Assembly (NCBI RefSeq): GCF_003336805.1
Contig: NZ_QFWJ01000002.1
Location: forward strand, 186,001 to 250,000
Source: Marinospirillum perlucidum
GTDB lineage: Bacteria > Pseudomonadota > Gammaproteobacteria > Pseudomonadales > Halomonadaceae
Length of the DNA: 64,000 nucleotides
Direction of reading: 5' to 3'
The position numbers were made by a program, and so were the translations under genes. The notes under the pieces were generated by a model. That model did not search any database, had not been told where the DNA came from, and was given only the letters and a program-made list of their open reading frames with translations. This document shows positions 35,876-43,236 of this stretch, piece by piece. Positions within the stretch are counted from its first letter, which is position 1; every line of letters begins with the position of its first letter.

Positions 35876-36736
35876 ATGATTGCCAGCATGACCGCCTTCG
35901 CCCGACATGAAATTCAGCCATCCTGGGGCAGCCTCAGCTGGGAAATCCGCTCGGTCAATCAGCGCTATCTGGAACCCAGCTTTCGCCTGCCGGAAAGCTT
36001 GCGCAGTCTGGAACCGGATTTAAGGCACAAACTGCGCTCCTCGCTCAGTCGCGGCAAGGTCGATATCCAGTTGCGTTTTTATCCGGTGGAAGCCGGTGAA
36101 GGCATGCAGGTGAACAGCGAATTGCTGGATCAACTGATCGCCGCTGCCGACCAGGTCTACAACCGCACCCCGGCTGCCTCGCTTGATCCTCTGACCCTGT
36201 TGCAGTGGCCGGGAGTGCTCCAGGCGCAGGAAGTTGACCTGGAAGCCGTCAAAACAGAAGCCCTGAAAGCCTTTGATCAGGCGCTGCAAGAACTCAAGGC
36301 CAACCGCCTGCGTGAAGGTGAAGCCCTGGCGGGAATGATCGAAGAACGCCTGGGTGCCATCAGTGAGCGCCTGCAAAAAGCCCAGGACTACCTGCCCGAA
36401 GCCCTGCAACTCTGGCGTCGCTCCCTCTTGGAAAAAGCCGAAAAACTGGCCGTGGAGGTCGATCCCCAGCGTCTGGAGCAGGAAGTGGTTTTGCTTGCGC
36501 AAAAACAGGATGTTGCCGAAGAGCTGGATCGCCTCAATGCCCACGTCAAGGAAGTACGCCTGGCCCTAAAAAGCAAAAAACCCGTGGGGCGTCGCCTCGA
36601 CTTCCTCATGCAGGAAATGAACCGCGAAGCCAACACCCTCGGCTCCAAAGCCATGAGCCTGGACATGACCCAGGTCTCGGTCGACCTCAAGGTACTGATC
36701 GAACAGATGCGCGAGCAGATTCAGAATATTGAGTAG
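35876..36736 (+). CDS. yicC: YicC family endoribonuclease-like protein
   Basis: 286 residues. YicC-N domain from MIASMTAFARHE through EIRSVNQRYLEPSFRLPESLR; a helical middle; a C-terminal DUF1732 domain with LDFLMQEMNREANTLGSKAMS. Recent work on the E. coli protein reports endoribonuclease activity. The position beside rph is widely conserved and fits a role in RNA metabolism. AAGGA precedes the ATG by about 6 bases. Confidence 0.93.
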   Translation: MIASMTAFARHEIQPSWGSLSWEIRSVNQRYLEPSFRLPESLRSLEPDLRHKLRSSLSRGKVDIQLRFYPVEAGEGMQVNSELLDQLIAAADQVYNRTPAASLDPLTLLQWPGVLQAQEVDLEAVKTEALKAFDQALQELKANRLREGEALAGMIEERLGAISERLQKAQDYLPEALQLWRRSLLEKAEKLAVEVDPQRLEQEVVLLAQKQDVAEELDRLNAHVKEVRLALKSKKPVGRRLDFLMQEMNREANTLGSKAMSLDMTQVSVDLKVLIEQMREQIQNIE

Positions 36737-37097
36737 CTGCCTGCTGTGCCGGTATTAAGACTTGTGCAGTACGGCAAGTGCGCCTTTAGATGGATAATTC
36801 TTTCGTTAGAGTATCTAGAAGCTACTCTCGACCTTGCTTGCCTCCAGGTTGTAAAACCGCTCTCAGATCTTTGGTTGTTTTTCTGCAGAGAAATCACGAT
36901 CTTTGTAGAGAACAAGGGGGGTTCAGCATCGAGCCCGGTGGTATTTCCCTTCTGGCAACCAGTGCGAGCTCTACGGCGTTCTTGAAGTCAATTTCTTTGT
37001 GTATTGAAGTTCCTATTGCATCCTACCGAGGCTCTTGTCTATAATTTATGGCAAGTGGATTGGGGGTGCCCGGTCGGCGTTGTAGCCTCGGTGAGTT
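36737..37097. other. 361-bp stretch without a recognised gene
   Basis: No convincing gene is present. On the minus strand two open fragments sit in different frames and meet at a run of six G's (36916-36921 on the plus strand): a 42-codon fragment at about 36894-37022 (contains KEIDFKNAVELALVARREIP) and another at 36721-36915 (contains RVASRYSNERIIHLKAHLP). They could be one decayed gene, but I recognise neither. The right end holds the promoter-like and terminator-like sequences described at 37040-37115. Confidence 0.6.
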
Positions 37098-37115
37098 TCA
37101 TCGGGGCTTTTCGCT
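37040..37115 (+). ncRNA. Candidate small RNA (promoter plus terminator, no ORF)
   Basis: A perfect TATAAT (37040-37045) has a TTGCAT 18 bases upstream (37016-37021), which is a poor -35. About 40 bases after the -10, GCCTCGGTGA pairs with TCATCGGGGC (10 bp, two G-T pairs, loop GTT) and is followed by TTTT at 37108-37111. A transcript of about 60 nt would result. It would overlap the 3' end of the DUF3800 gene in antisense. This is a prediction only. Confidence 0.35.
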
Positions 37116-37967
37116 TTCTGGAGGTGGATAAATCATCAAACCTAGGTCCTCATACCCTTCTCCAACACAATATCTTCCTCCATCACAGTAAAACTTGTAT
37201 TTGAGTACATCGAATGCTCTATTCGTTTGTTCGGGTCTAAGAACGCTAATGCCTATAGGGCGAGCAACCAGATCAGCAAGCTGTAGTCCAGAAGACATCA
37301 CCTTTTTGTCGGAAAACAAAACATCAAAGGGCAGAACGATACTCTGAGAGTTGTTTCGGTCACAAATTCGCCGAAACTCAAGCTCCAGCTCATCGTCTTC
37401 CTTGGGTCCACGCCTCTCCACTACCACATGAGTCAGTAATCCTTGTTGCTGCTTTTCATGAAGGAACTCATAGAGCTTTTCAAGGCAAAAGCCAAGCGCT
37501 ATATGGTAGGGGTTTCCTCCGGAAGAATCCTGCTTCTTTAGGCGACGTTTATCAATGACACAGCTAATCAGAATAAAGTTACTGTACTGAATGATTTCGG
37601 TTAGTTCATGAAGAAACTGATGCTTCTGCTCCCGGCTGCGAAAAATGTTGAATTGCCCCTTTTCCTTGCGAATCTCATTTTCGTGCAGAACTATCTGATC
37701 ATGTCCAAAGTGATTAAACTTGAACTTTTCAAGAGCTGATACAACCTGCTCGCTGTAATGACGTTTGTGGAATACACAAAAAGCCAGAACAAATAGGGGG
37801 TATTGTGGATCAATGGTATCCATACCATGATCACCGCTTTCATCTACGTACACAATGTATTTACTGAAGAGGCTATCTGTATCAATTTTCTTAGAATGCG
37901 TGGCCTCGTCAACCAAGTCCGCTGACGGGTCCTGTTCGAACAGAGGTAGCTGTAGTATTTCCGCCAT
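37098..37967 (-). CDS. DUF3800 domain protein
   Basis: 289 residues, soluble. Typical DUF3800 motifs are YVDESGDHG (residues 40-48) and LQLADLVARPIG (228-239), the two acidic clusters of an RNase H-like fold, plus HENEIRKEKGQF (95-106) in between. Family members are frequent in mobile and defence islands; biochemical function is unsettled. The gene looks AT-richer than its neighbours, has no operon partner and lies between two copies of an inverted-repeat element, which suggests acquisition. AAAGGA precedes the start. Confidence 0.85.
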   Translation of the reverse strand: MAEILQLPLFEQDPSADLVDEATHSKKIDTDSLFSKYIVYVDESGDHGMDTIDPQYPLFVLAFCVFHKRHYSEQVVSALEKFKFNHFGHDQIVLHENEIRKEKGQFNIFRSREQKHQFLHELTEIIQYSNFILISCVIDKRRLKKQDSSGGNPYHIALGFCLEKLYEFLHEKQQQGLLTHVVVERRGPKEDDELELEFRRICDRNNSQSIVLPFDVLFSDKKVMSSGLQLADLVARPIGISVLRPEQTNRAFDVLKYKFYCDGGRYCVGEGYEDLGLMIYPPPESEKPR

Positions 37968-38242
37968 CGCTTAGTTCCTTTGGTCCCAAATAATTTTGCA
38001 GCCCTCCACAGTATAGTCATTAGGCCAACTTACTAGCGGGTTAACAATCGTTGCAAGGTGATGCTCACAAGTGCATGCACAGCTTTTTTAAGTTTCTCGG
38101 CTATCCGAATCATATGAGTAAATAGCTATTAAACTCAATAAGAATGATGCTGTGGCGCTTAAATACGATATTATTAATTTATTCTCTAGTTAACAATGAA
38201 TTTGTCTCCTTGTGTTTATGGGCAAAGGAGTCACTAATCAAC
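37968..38242. other. AT-rich intergenic stretch upstream of the DUF3800 gene
   Basis: No gene found. It probably carries the DUF3800 promoter; TATACT is readable on the minus strand near 38010. A 10-bp palindrome GTGCATGCAC at 38071-38080 is followed by a T run near 38085, too short a stem to call a terminator with confidence. Base composition resembles the DUF3800 gene rather than the next gene. Confidence 0.5.
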
Positions 38243-38383
38243 TAAGAAACCTCTGATTAACTATTGCGCTTGCTTATGCTGCGTTGAAATTGGCCTCAAA
38301 ATGCTCATTTACTACTTGTAAACTCCGCTTTTTCGTTCAATTTCGCCTTGCCTAACCTGCGCTCATCACGTTAATCAGAGGCT
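38243..38383. repeat. Inverted-repeat element, copy B (MITE-like)
   Basis: 141 bp with ends CCTCTGATTAAC (38250-38261) and GTTAATCAGAGG (38370-38381). In reverse complement it aligns along its length with copy A at 34861-35100, apart from the two hairpin segments present only in A. The outer flank TAAGAAA is shared by both copies. It has no coding capacity. Confidence 0.85.
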
Positions 38384-38426
38384 ACCTAAATTTTATTTAA
38401 AATACATATTGAATTTTTGATGCAGG

Positions 38427-39425
38427 TTAAGCCGATTCACGTATTGTCATTTCCATCACCGGCCCTTCCAGTAGTTGCATCAGGTCACCGAAGTAGCCTT
38501 CGGAGTAGGCCGGACGGTTGGGGTCGGAGGTGATGGCCAGGGCCATTTGCGTTTGCGGGTGGGCGGCGATGATCTGGCCGCCATAGCCACGCGCCATGAC
38601 ATAGCCGCTCGCGGATATAAACCAGCCATAGCCGTAGCCCATGCCGGAATAAGGGGATTGAGTGCGGGGGATTTTGGAGGCCTGCATCCAGTTTTCGGGC
38701 AGTAGCTGCCGGCCCTGGTAGCGGCCATCATCTCTAACCAGCTGAGCAACTTTGAGCATTGCGCGCGGGGTCATGGCCATGCCATTGCCGCCCAGGTAAT
38801 AGCCTTGCGGGTCTTGCACCCAAGGGGGAATACGAAAACCCATCGGCTCGCCCAGTCTTTCCCGCGCCAATTGCAAAAGGCTCTTGCCGGTTACTTCGGT
38901 AAGTACTGCCCCCAGTAGGTGGGTGGTGCCGGTGGAATAAACCATGCCTTCGCCCGGCTCTTCCACCAGGGGGCGGGTGAGGGCATCCTCGATCCAGTTG
39001 GCAGAATTCACCCAGACGCCATATTCCTGACCCGAGGTGCCTTCCAGCCCCGCTTGCAGAGTGACCAGATCCTCCAGGGTTATCTTATCCACACCCTCTG
39101 TGGCTGACTCGGGAATCAGACCCGGTGCCACTTCCACCAGGCGGCGCTCGACCGAGTCGATTTCATTTCTGGCAATGCAACTACCCAGCAGCAGGGCTAC
39201 CAGGCTTTTGGAGCAGGATTTGATCGGTGCCAGGGAATCTAGTCCCGGCCCTCGAGGGGCTTGAGCATAAAGCAATTGGTCCCCGACCTGAATTTGCAGG
39301 GAATAGAGTTGATCCAGCGAATTGAAAGCAGCATCCAGCCGTGAAGAGGTATGTGCGCTGACCTTAGGTAACCAGGGTAGCGCAAAGCTGGAGAGTGCAA
39401 ATTTGGCAAAGGTGCGGCGGTGCAT
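38427..39425 (-). CDS. Exported serine hydrolase, beta-lactamase/esterase family
   Basis: 332 residues. The N-terminus HRRTFAKFALSSFALPWLPKVSA has a twin-arginine-like motif, so Tat export is plausible. The catalytic SxxK is SCSK near residue 69, the second motif is a YST (near 164) in place of YxN, and a GYGGQ segment near 285 takes the place of the third motif. This is the class C beta-lactamase-like fold of penicillin-binding or esterase-type enzymes; substrate unknown. GC content returns to normal here compared with the DUF3800 patch. Confidence 0.82.
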   Translation of the reverse strand: MHRRTFAKFALSSFALPWLPKVSAHTSSRLDAAFNSLDQLYSLQIQVGDQLLYAQAPRGPGLDSLAPIKSCSKSLVALLLGSCIARNEIDSVERRLVEVAPGLIPESATEGVDKITLEDLVTLQAGLEGTSGQEYGVWVNSANWIEDALTRPLVEEPGEGMVYSTGTTHLLGAVLTEVTGKSLLQLARERLGEPMGFRIPPWVQDPQGYYLGGNGMAMTPRAMLKVAQLVRDDGRYQGRQLLPENWMQASKIPRTQSPYSGMGYGYGWFISASGYVMARGYGGQIIAAHPQTQMALAITSDPNRPAYSEGYFGDLMQLLEGPVMEMTIRESA

Positions 39426-39551
39426 GTCTTCCTGTCCTTCTGCTTGTGTTGAGTGTTAGAGCTTTTTCAGGCCAGGGGTTCATTTTTTGGTTGATTACGA
39501 ATCTCGGTGAGGGGGGTTAGAACAAAGTGAAAATATTTTGCATATACCAAT

Positions 39552-39570
39552 GAAAACGATTAGCATTTAG
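39552..39570. promoter_or_regulatory. Fur-like box upstream of the TonB receptor
   Basis: GAAAACGATTAGCATTTAG matches the 19-base Fur consensus at 12 positions by hand count. It lies 76 bases before the receptor start. The core GATTAGCATTT is shared with the box at 25101, upstream of the siderophore ABC operon. Confidence 0.65.
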
Positions 39571-39645
39571 ATCCTCTGCAAGGCTTCCCTCAGAAGCCAC
39601 TAACTTTCATTGCTCTTCCAGGGAGCACGCCAGGAGGATTTATTT

Positions 39646-41559
39646 ATGGCCCGTCGAGTTCTGGGTTCGCATTCGTTTACTTTGACCGCACTTGCCGCCA
39701 GTTTGCTGGTTTTTCAACCCCTCGCCCAGGCAGAAGAAGAGCTGGATGCTGTCATAGTGACTGCGTCGGGGACGCAACACTCACAAATGAGTGCTCCGGC
39801 TTTTACCTCGGTGATTGGTGCTGAAGAGCTGCGTAATAATCCCACCCAGAGTGTTGCTGACCTGATTGGCCGTAATGTTGGTGTTCTTAATTCCACGGAT
39901 TCTTCGGGCCGGGATGACATCCGCGTGCGGGGGCTGGGCGGCAGCTACACGCTGGTTCTGGTCAATGGCAAGCGGGTGTCGTCTTCCAATGCGCTCTGGC
40001 GTGGCGGTGATTTTGATTTCAGCTCCATTCCCCGGTCCAGTATCGAGCGTATTGAAGTTGTTCGTGGCCCCATGTCTTCCCTTTATGGGGCGGATGCCAT
40101 GGGTGGTGTGATTAATATCATTACCAAGCAGGCTCCCGGCCAGTGGTCAGCCAGTCTCGACAGTGTCTACGAGCTGGTGACCGAGGGTGAAGATGGCAAG
40201 GAGTTGAGAACGAACCTCTCGGCTGCCGGTCCTCTGGCCACGGATGTTTACTTGCGAGTCAGTGCCGAGGTTTATGATCGTGATGCCTGGTATCAGGACA
40301 CCAGTGACCAGGTGCCAGAACGCGAGGAAAAGCAGGCGCGCAATCTTTCTTCTTCACTCAGTTGGGATGTGGATAACCAGCAAACCCTGAGTGCTGACCT
40401 GTCACTGAACCAGGATGAAAGACCCTATGGCGTCTACAGTTCCGGACCGGATTACCGGGAACAGGATATTCAGCGCACCACCCTGGGTCTGAGCCATGAA
40501 GGCCACTGGACCTGGGGTATGACCCGTTTGAGTGCCAATCTGGAGTCGGGTGAAATTGATGATTACAACAGCCGTTATCCCAGCCCCAAGCAGCGCCACC
40601 TGGAAGAAGAAAACCTGACCCTGGCGGCTAATACCAGCATGAATCTGGGCATGCATGGTTTGAGCCTGGGTTATGAGTTCCGTAATCAGGAAGTCAAGGA
40701 TGCCGTCTCCTTTACCCAGTCCGGCGGTAGTGATGCTGCCATGCAGGCGGTGTTTGTTCAGGATGAAATGCTGCTGACCGATCAACTGACTCTGACCCTG
40801 GGTGGCCGCTATGATCATCATGATGATTTTGGGGGCGAATTTACCCCGCGCGGCTATCTGGTTTACCAGCTTAGTGACGGCCTTTCCCTGAAAGGCGGCG
40901 TGAGCACGGCTTACAAGGCGCCCAGCCCTCACCAGATCGTGGAAGAGTATCAAATCGTCAGCTGCGGGGGTTCCTGCTTTATTCCGGGCAACCCGGATCT
41001 GGTGCCGGAAACCAGTACCAGCTTTGAGGCCGGTGCCGAAATCGATCAGCAAAGCTGGCGTATGAGTGCAGTGGTTTTCCGCACCCAGGTCGAGGACATG
41101 ATTTCTGCAACTCGAGATTCCGTGACCGGTGATCGCTCCTGGGAAAACCTGAATGAAGTGGAGTTACAGGGTGTAGAGCTGGAAGGTGATGCTGATTTGA
41201 CCTCCAGTGTGCGTCTGGATGCCAGCTATGCCTATCTGGATACCGAAGAGAATGGTGAAGGCGAGCTGGAATACCGTCCGCGCCACCAGTTGAATCTGGG
41301 CGTGAACTGGGCCTTTCTGGATGCCTCGGAAGTACGCCTGGGGGCAAGACATACCGGTACCCAGGTCAATTCCAGCGATGAAGAGCAGGATGCTTACACG
41401 GAGCTGGATCTAGCCGTTAACTCCAGGCTCACCCAGGCCCTGGTGGTTCGTGGCGGTATCAACAATTTGACCAATGTCAGCCTGGATGATGACGGCGATG
41501 ACTACGCCAGCAACCTGGTGGGCCGCAGCATCTATGCTGGTTTCAGCTATGATTTCTAG
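39646..41559 (+). CDS. TonB-dependent catecholate siderophore receptor (CirA/FepA-like)
   Basis: 637 residues with a signal peptide ending PLAQA (about 29). The TonB box is LDAVIVTAS (about 33-41). The plug domain contains DIRVRGLGGSYTLVLVNGKRVSSSNALWRGGDFDFSSIPRSSIERIEVVRGPMSSLYGADAMGGVINIITK, very close to CirA of E. coli in pattern. The barrel ends AGFSYDF with terminal Phe. AGGAGG is 8 bases before the ATG; an upstream in-frame TTG at 39610 is rejected. The downstream Fes-like gene supports a ferric catecholate substrate. Confidence 0.9.
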   Translation: MARRVLGSHSFTLTALAASLLVFQPLAQAEEELDAVIVTASGTQHSQMSAPAFTSVIGAEELRNNPTQSVADLIGRNVGVLNSTDSSGRDDIRVRGLGGSYTLVLVNGKRVSSSNALWRGGDFDFSSIPRSSIERIEVVRGPMSSLYGADAMGGVINIITKQAPGQWSASLDSVYELVTEGEDGKELRTNLSAAGPLATDVYLRVSAEVYDRDAWYQDTSDQVPEREEKQARNLSSSLSWDVDNQQTLSADLSLNQDERPYGVYSSGPDYREQDIQRTTLGLSHEGHWTWGMTRLSANLESGEIDDYNSRYPSPKQRHLEEENLTLAANTSMNLGMHGLSLGYEFRNQEVKDAVSFTQSGGSDAAMQAVFVQDEMLLTDQLTLTLGGRYDHHDDFGGEFTPRGYLVYQLSDGLSLKGGVSTAYKAPSPHQIVEEYQIVSCGGSCFIPGNPDLVPETSTSFEAGAEIDQQSWRMSAVVFRTQVEDMISATRDSVTGDRSWENLNEVELQGVELEGDADLTSSVRLDASYAYLDTEENGEGELEYRPRHQLNLGVNWAFLDASEVRLGARHTGTQVNSSDEEQDAYTELDLAVNSRLTQALVVRGGINNLTNVSLDDDGDDYASNLVGRSIYAGFSYDF

Positions 41560-43198
41560 GCTGTTTGCCAAGGAAGGCTCTTCGCCTGCCCGCCCCCTGT
41601 GGGCGGGCAGGATCATCAATTCTGCGCTGGCATTACTGGCGCTTTTCTGGCTGAGTTCTGTGCAAGCCATGCCGGTGGATACCCGGCTGGAGTTGGCAAG
41701 CCAGGAGGTTTGGACGCTGGATTTGCCTCTGCAAGCTGGTGATTACCTGCGAGGCTACTTAAGCAGTAACTCGGGCATTCAGGCAGTGATCCGTGGTGCT
41801 GGGGGGCGGCCAGTTAAATATCTGGCTCAGCCGGGTGCCAGGGAAGCCTTTATTTATTTTAGCCCCGAATCTGCCGGGCCCTTTCGCCTGGAAGTTCAGG
41901 CAGAAGAGGCAGCGGCCCGGGTTCAACTGCAGCTGGAAAAGGTACCGCTGTCAGTGGATGAGCCGGTGGCCGCCTCCCACCCTCTAAGCACCCGGGTAGG
42001 AGAAGCCCGTCAGGCCCTGGATGCTGGAGAGGATCCTGATGCTGTCTGGTCACAACTGGTTGCAGCGGGAACCCCCTTGATTGAAACCTCGGATGAAGTT
42101 CCTCATGCGCAGCTGCAGACTGATGAACGCCTGGTGACTTTTCTTTGGCGAGGTGCGCAGCAGCAGGTTTTGCTTTTCGGCGGTCCCAGTTATGAACATG
42201 CAGCTTTGAAGCGTCTGGGGGCGACTGACATCTGGTATCTCAGTTATAGTCTGCCGGTGGGTACGCGGATGAGTTACCAGCTGGCAGCCGATGTGCCACA
42301 AATTCAGGGGTCAGCGCGGGAGCAGCGGGTTGCCATCCTGTCGCGTGCTCGTCAGGACCCTCATAATCCCCATAGTTGGCAGCCGTATTTACTGGCGGAT
42401 GCCTATAACACCCGCTCTTTTCTGGAATTAGAGGTAGAGCCTCCAGCCGTTCTGCAACAAGCGGATCAATCCCTGCCCGAGGTTCAATCCTATCAGCTGG
42501 CCAGCGAGCTGTTAGGAAATCAGCGATCGGTGCAGATTTTTATGCCGCAGGCTCTGCAGGCCGAACCCGGCAGTGTGGTGCCTCTGGCCATCTTCTTTGA
42601 TGGTGATGACTATCTGAGCCAGGTGCCCACGCCCAGAATTCTGAACAACCTGATCAGCGCAGGGCGAATCCCTCCGCTGGTTGCTGTTTTTGTCAGCAAT
42701 CCCAATCGTGCTGCACGTACTTCTGAACTGCCCTGCAACCCGGTGTTTGCCGATTTTATGGCGAAGGAGCTTTTGCCCTGGATCGGGCAGACCACCGGCT
42801 TTCATTTTCAGCCTGAAAAGACGTTGCTGGCCGGAGCCAGTTTTGGTGGTTTGGCGGCCGCCTGTACGGCTTTTCATCACCCTGAGAACTTCGGCCTGGT
42901 GTTGAGCCAATCAGGTTCTTTTTGGTGGAGCCCGGAAGCTGCCGATCGCCCCGAGTGGTTTAATGCCCAAGTTGCCGAGACAGAGCGCAAACCTCTGCGT
43001 TTTTATTTGAGTGCAGGGCTTTTTGAAACGGACTTTGGTGAAAGCGGCATTTTAAATGCCAATCGCCAGCTGGCCCAATTACTGGAAGTGAAAGGTTATC
43101 CGGTTATTTTGGAAGAATTCAGTGCCGGCCATGATTATTTTCACTGGCGGGCGACGCTGCATCGGGGATTACTGCATCTACTCGGCTCGCTCCAATGA
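41549..43198 (+). CDS. Exported enterochelin-esterase-like protein (Fes family)
   Basis: 549 residues. The start ATG overlaps the receptor gene by 11 bases. Residues about 17-40 are a hydrophobic signal sequence ending SSVQA, so the enzyme should be periplasmic. An N-terminal beta domain precedes an esterase-D-type alpha/beta hydrolase. Nucleophile S431 lies in AGASFGGLAAACTAF, followed by GLVLSQSGSFWW as in Fes; the catalytic His is H528 in SAGHDYFHWRATLHRGL. It likely hydrolyses a tri-catecholate siderophore after uptake. E. coli Fes is cytoplasmic, whereas PfeE and IroE are periplasmic. Confidence 0.85.
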   Translation: MISRLFAKEGSSPARPLWAGRIINSALALLALFWLSSVQAMPVDTRLELASQEVWTLDLPLQAGDYLRGYLSSNSGIQAVIRGAGGRPVKYLAQPGAREAFIYFSPESAGPFRLEVQAEEAAARVQLQLEKVPLSVDEPVAASHPLSTRVGEARQALDAGEDPDAVWSQLVAAGTPLIETSDEVPHAQLQTDERLVTFLWRGAQQQVLLFGGPSYEHAALKRLGATDIWYLSYSLPVGTRMSYQLAADVPQIQGSAREQRVAILSRARQDPHNPHSWQPYLLADAYNTRSFLELEVEPPAVLQQADQSLPEVQSYQLASELLGNQRSVQIFMPQALQAEPGSVVPLAIFFDGDDYLSQVPTPRILNNLISAGRIPPLVAVFVSNPNRAARTSELPCNPVFADFMAKELLPWIGQTTGFHFQPEKTLLAGASFGGLAAACTAFHHPENFGLVLSQSGSFWWSPEAADRPEWFNAQVAETERKPLRFYLSAGLFETDFGESGILNANRQLAQLLEVKGYPVILEEFSAGHDYFHWRATLHRGLLHLLGSLQ

Positions 43199-43236
43199 GA
43201 CCACTATGGCCTCATCGGAGCAGAACCTAGCCAGAC

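Noticed and set aside
38071-38090. Terminator at the GTGCATGCAC palindrome
   Set aside because: The stem is only four base pairs with a 2-base loop; it is too weak to call.
34861-38383. Composite transposon or IS element
   Set aside because: No transposase gene lies between or within the repeat copies, and the housekeeping genes rph and yicC lie inside.
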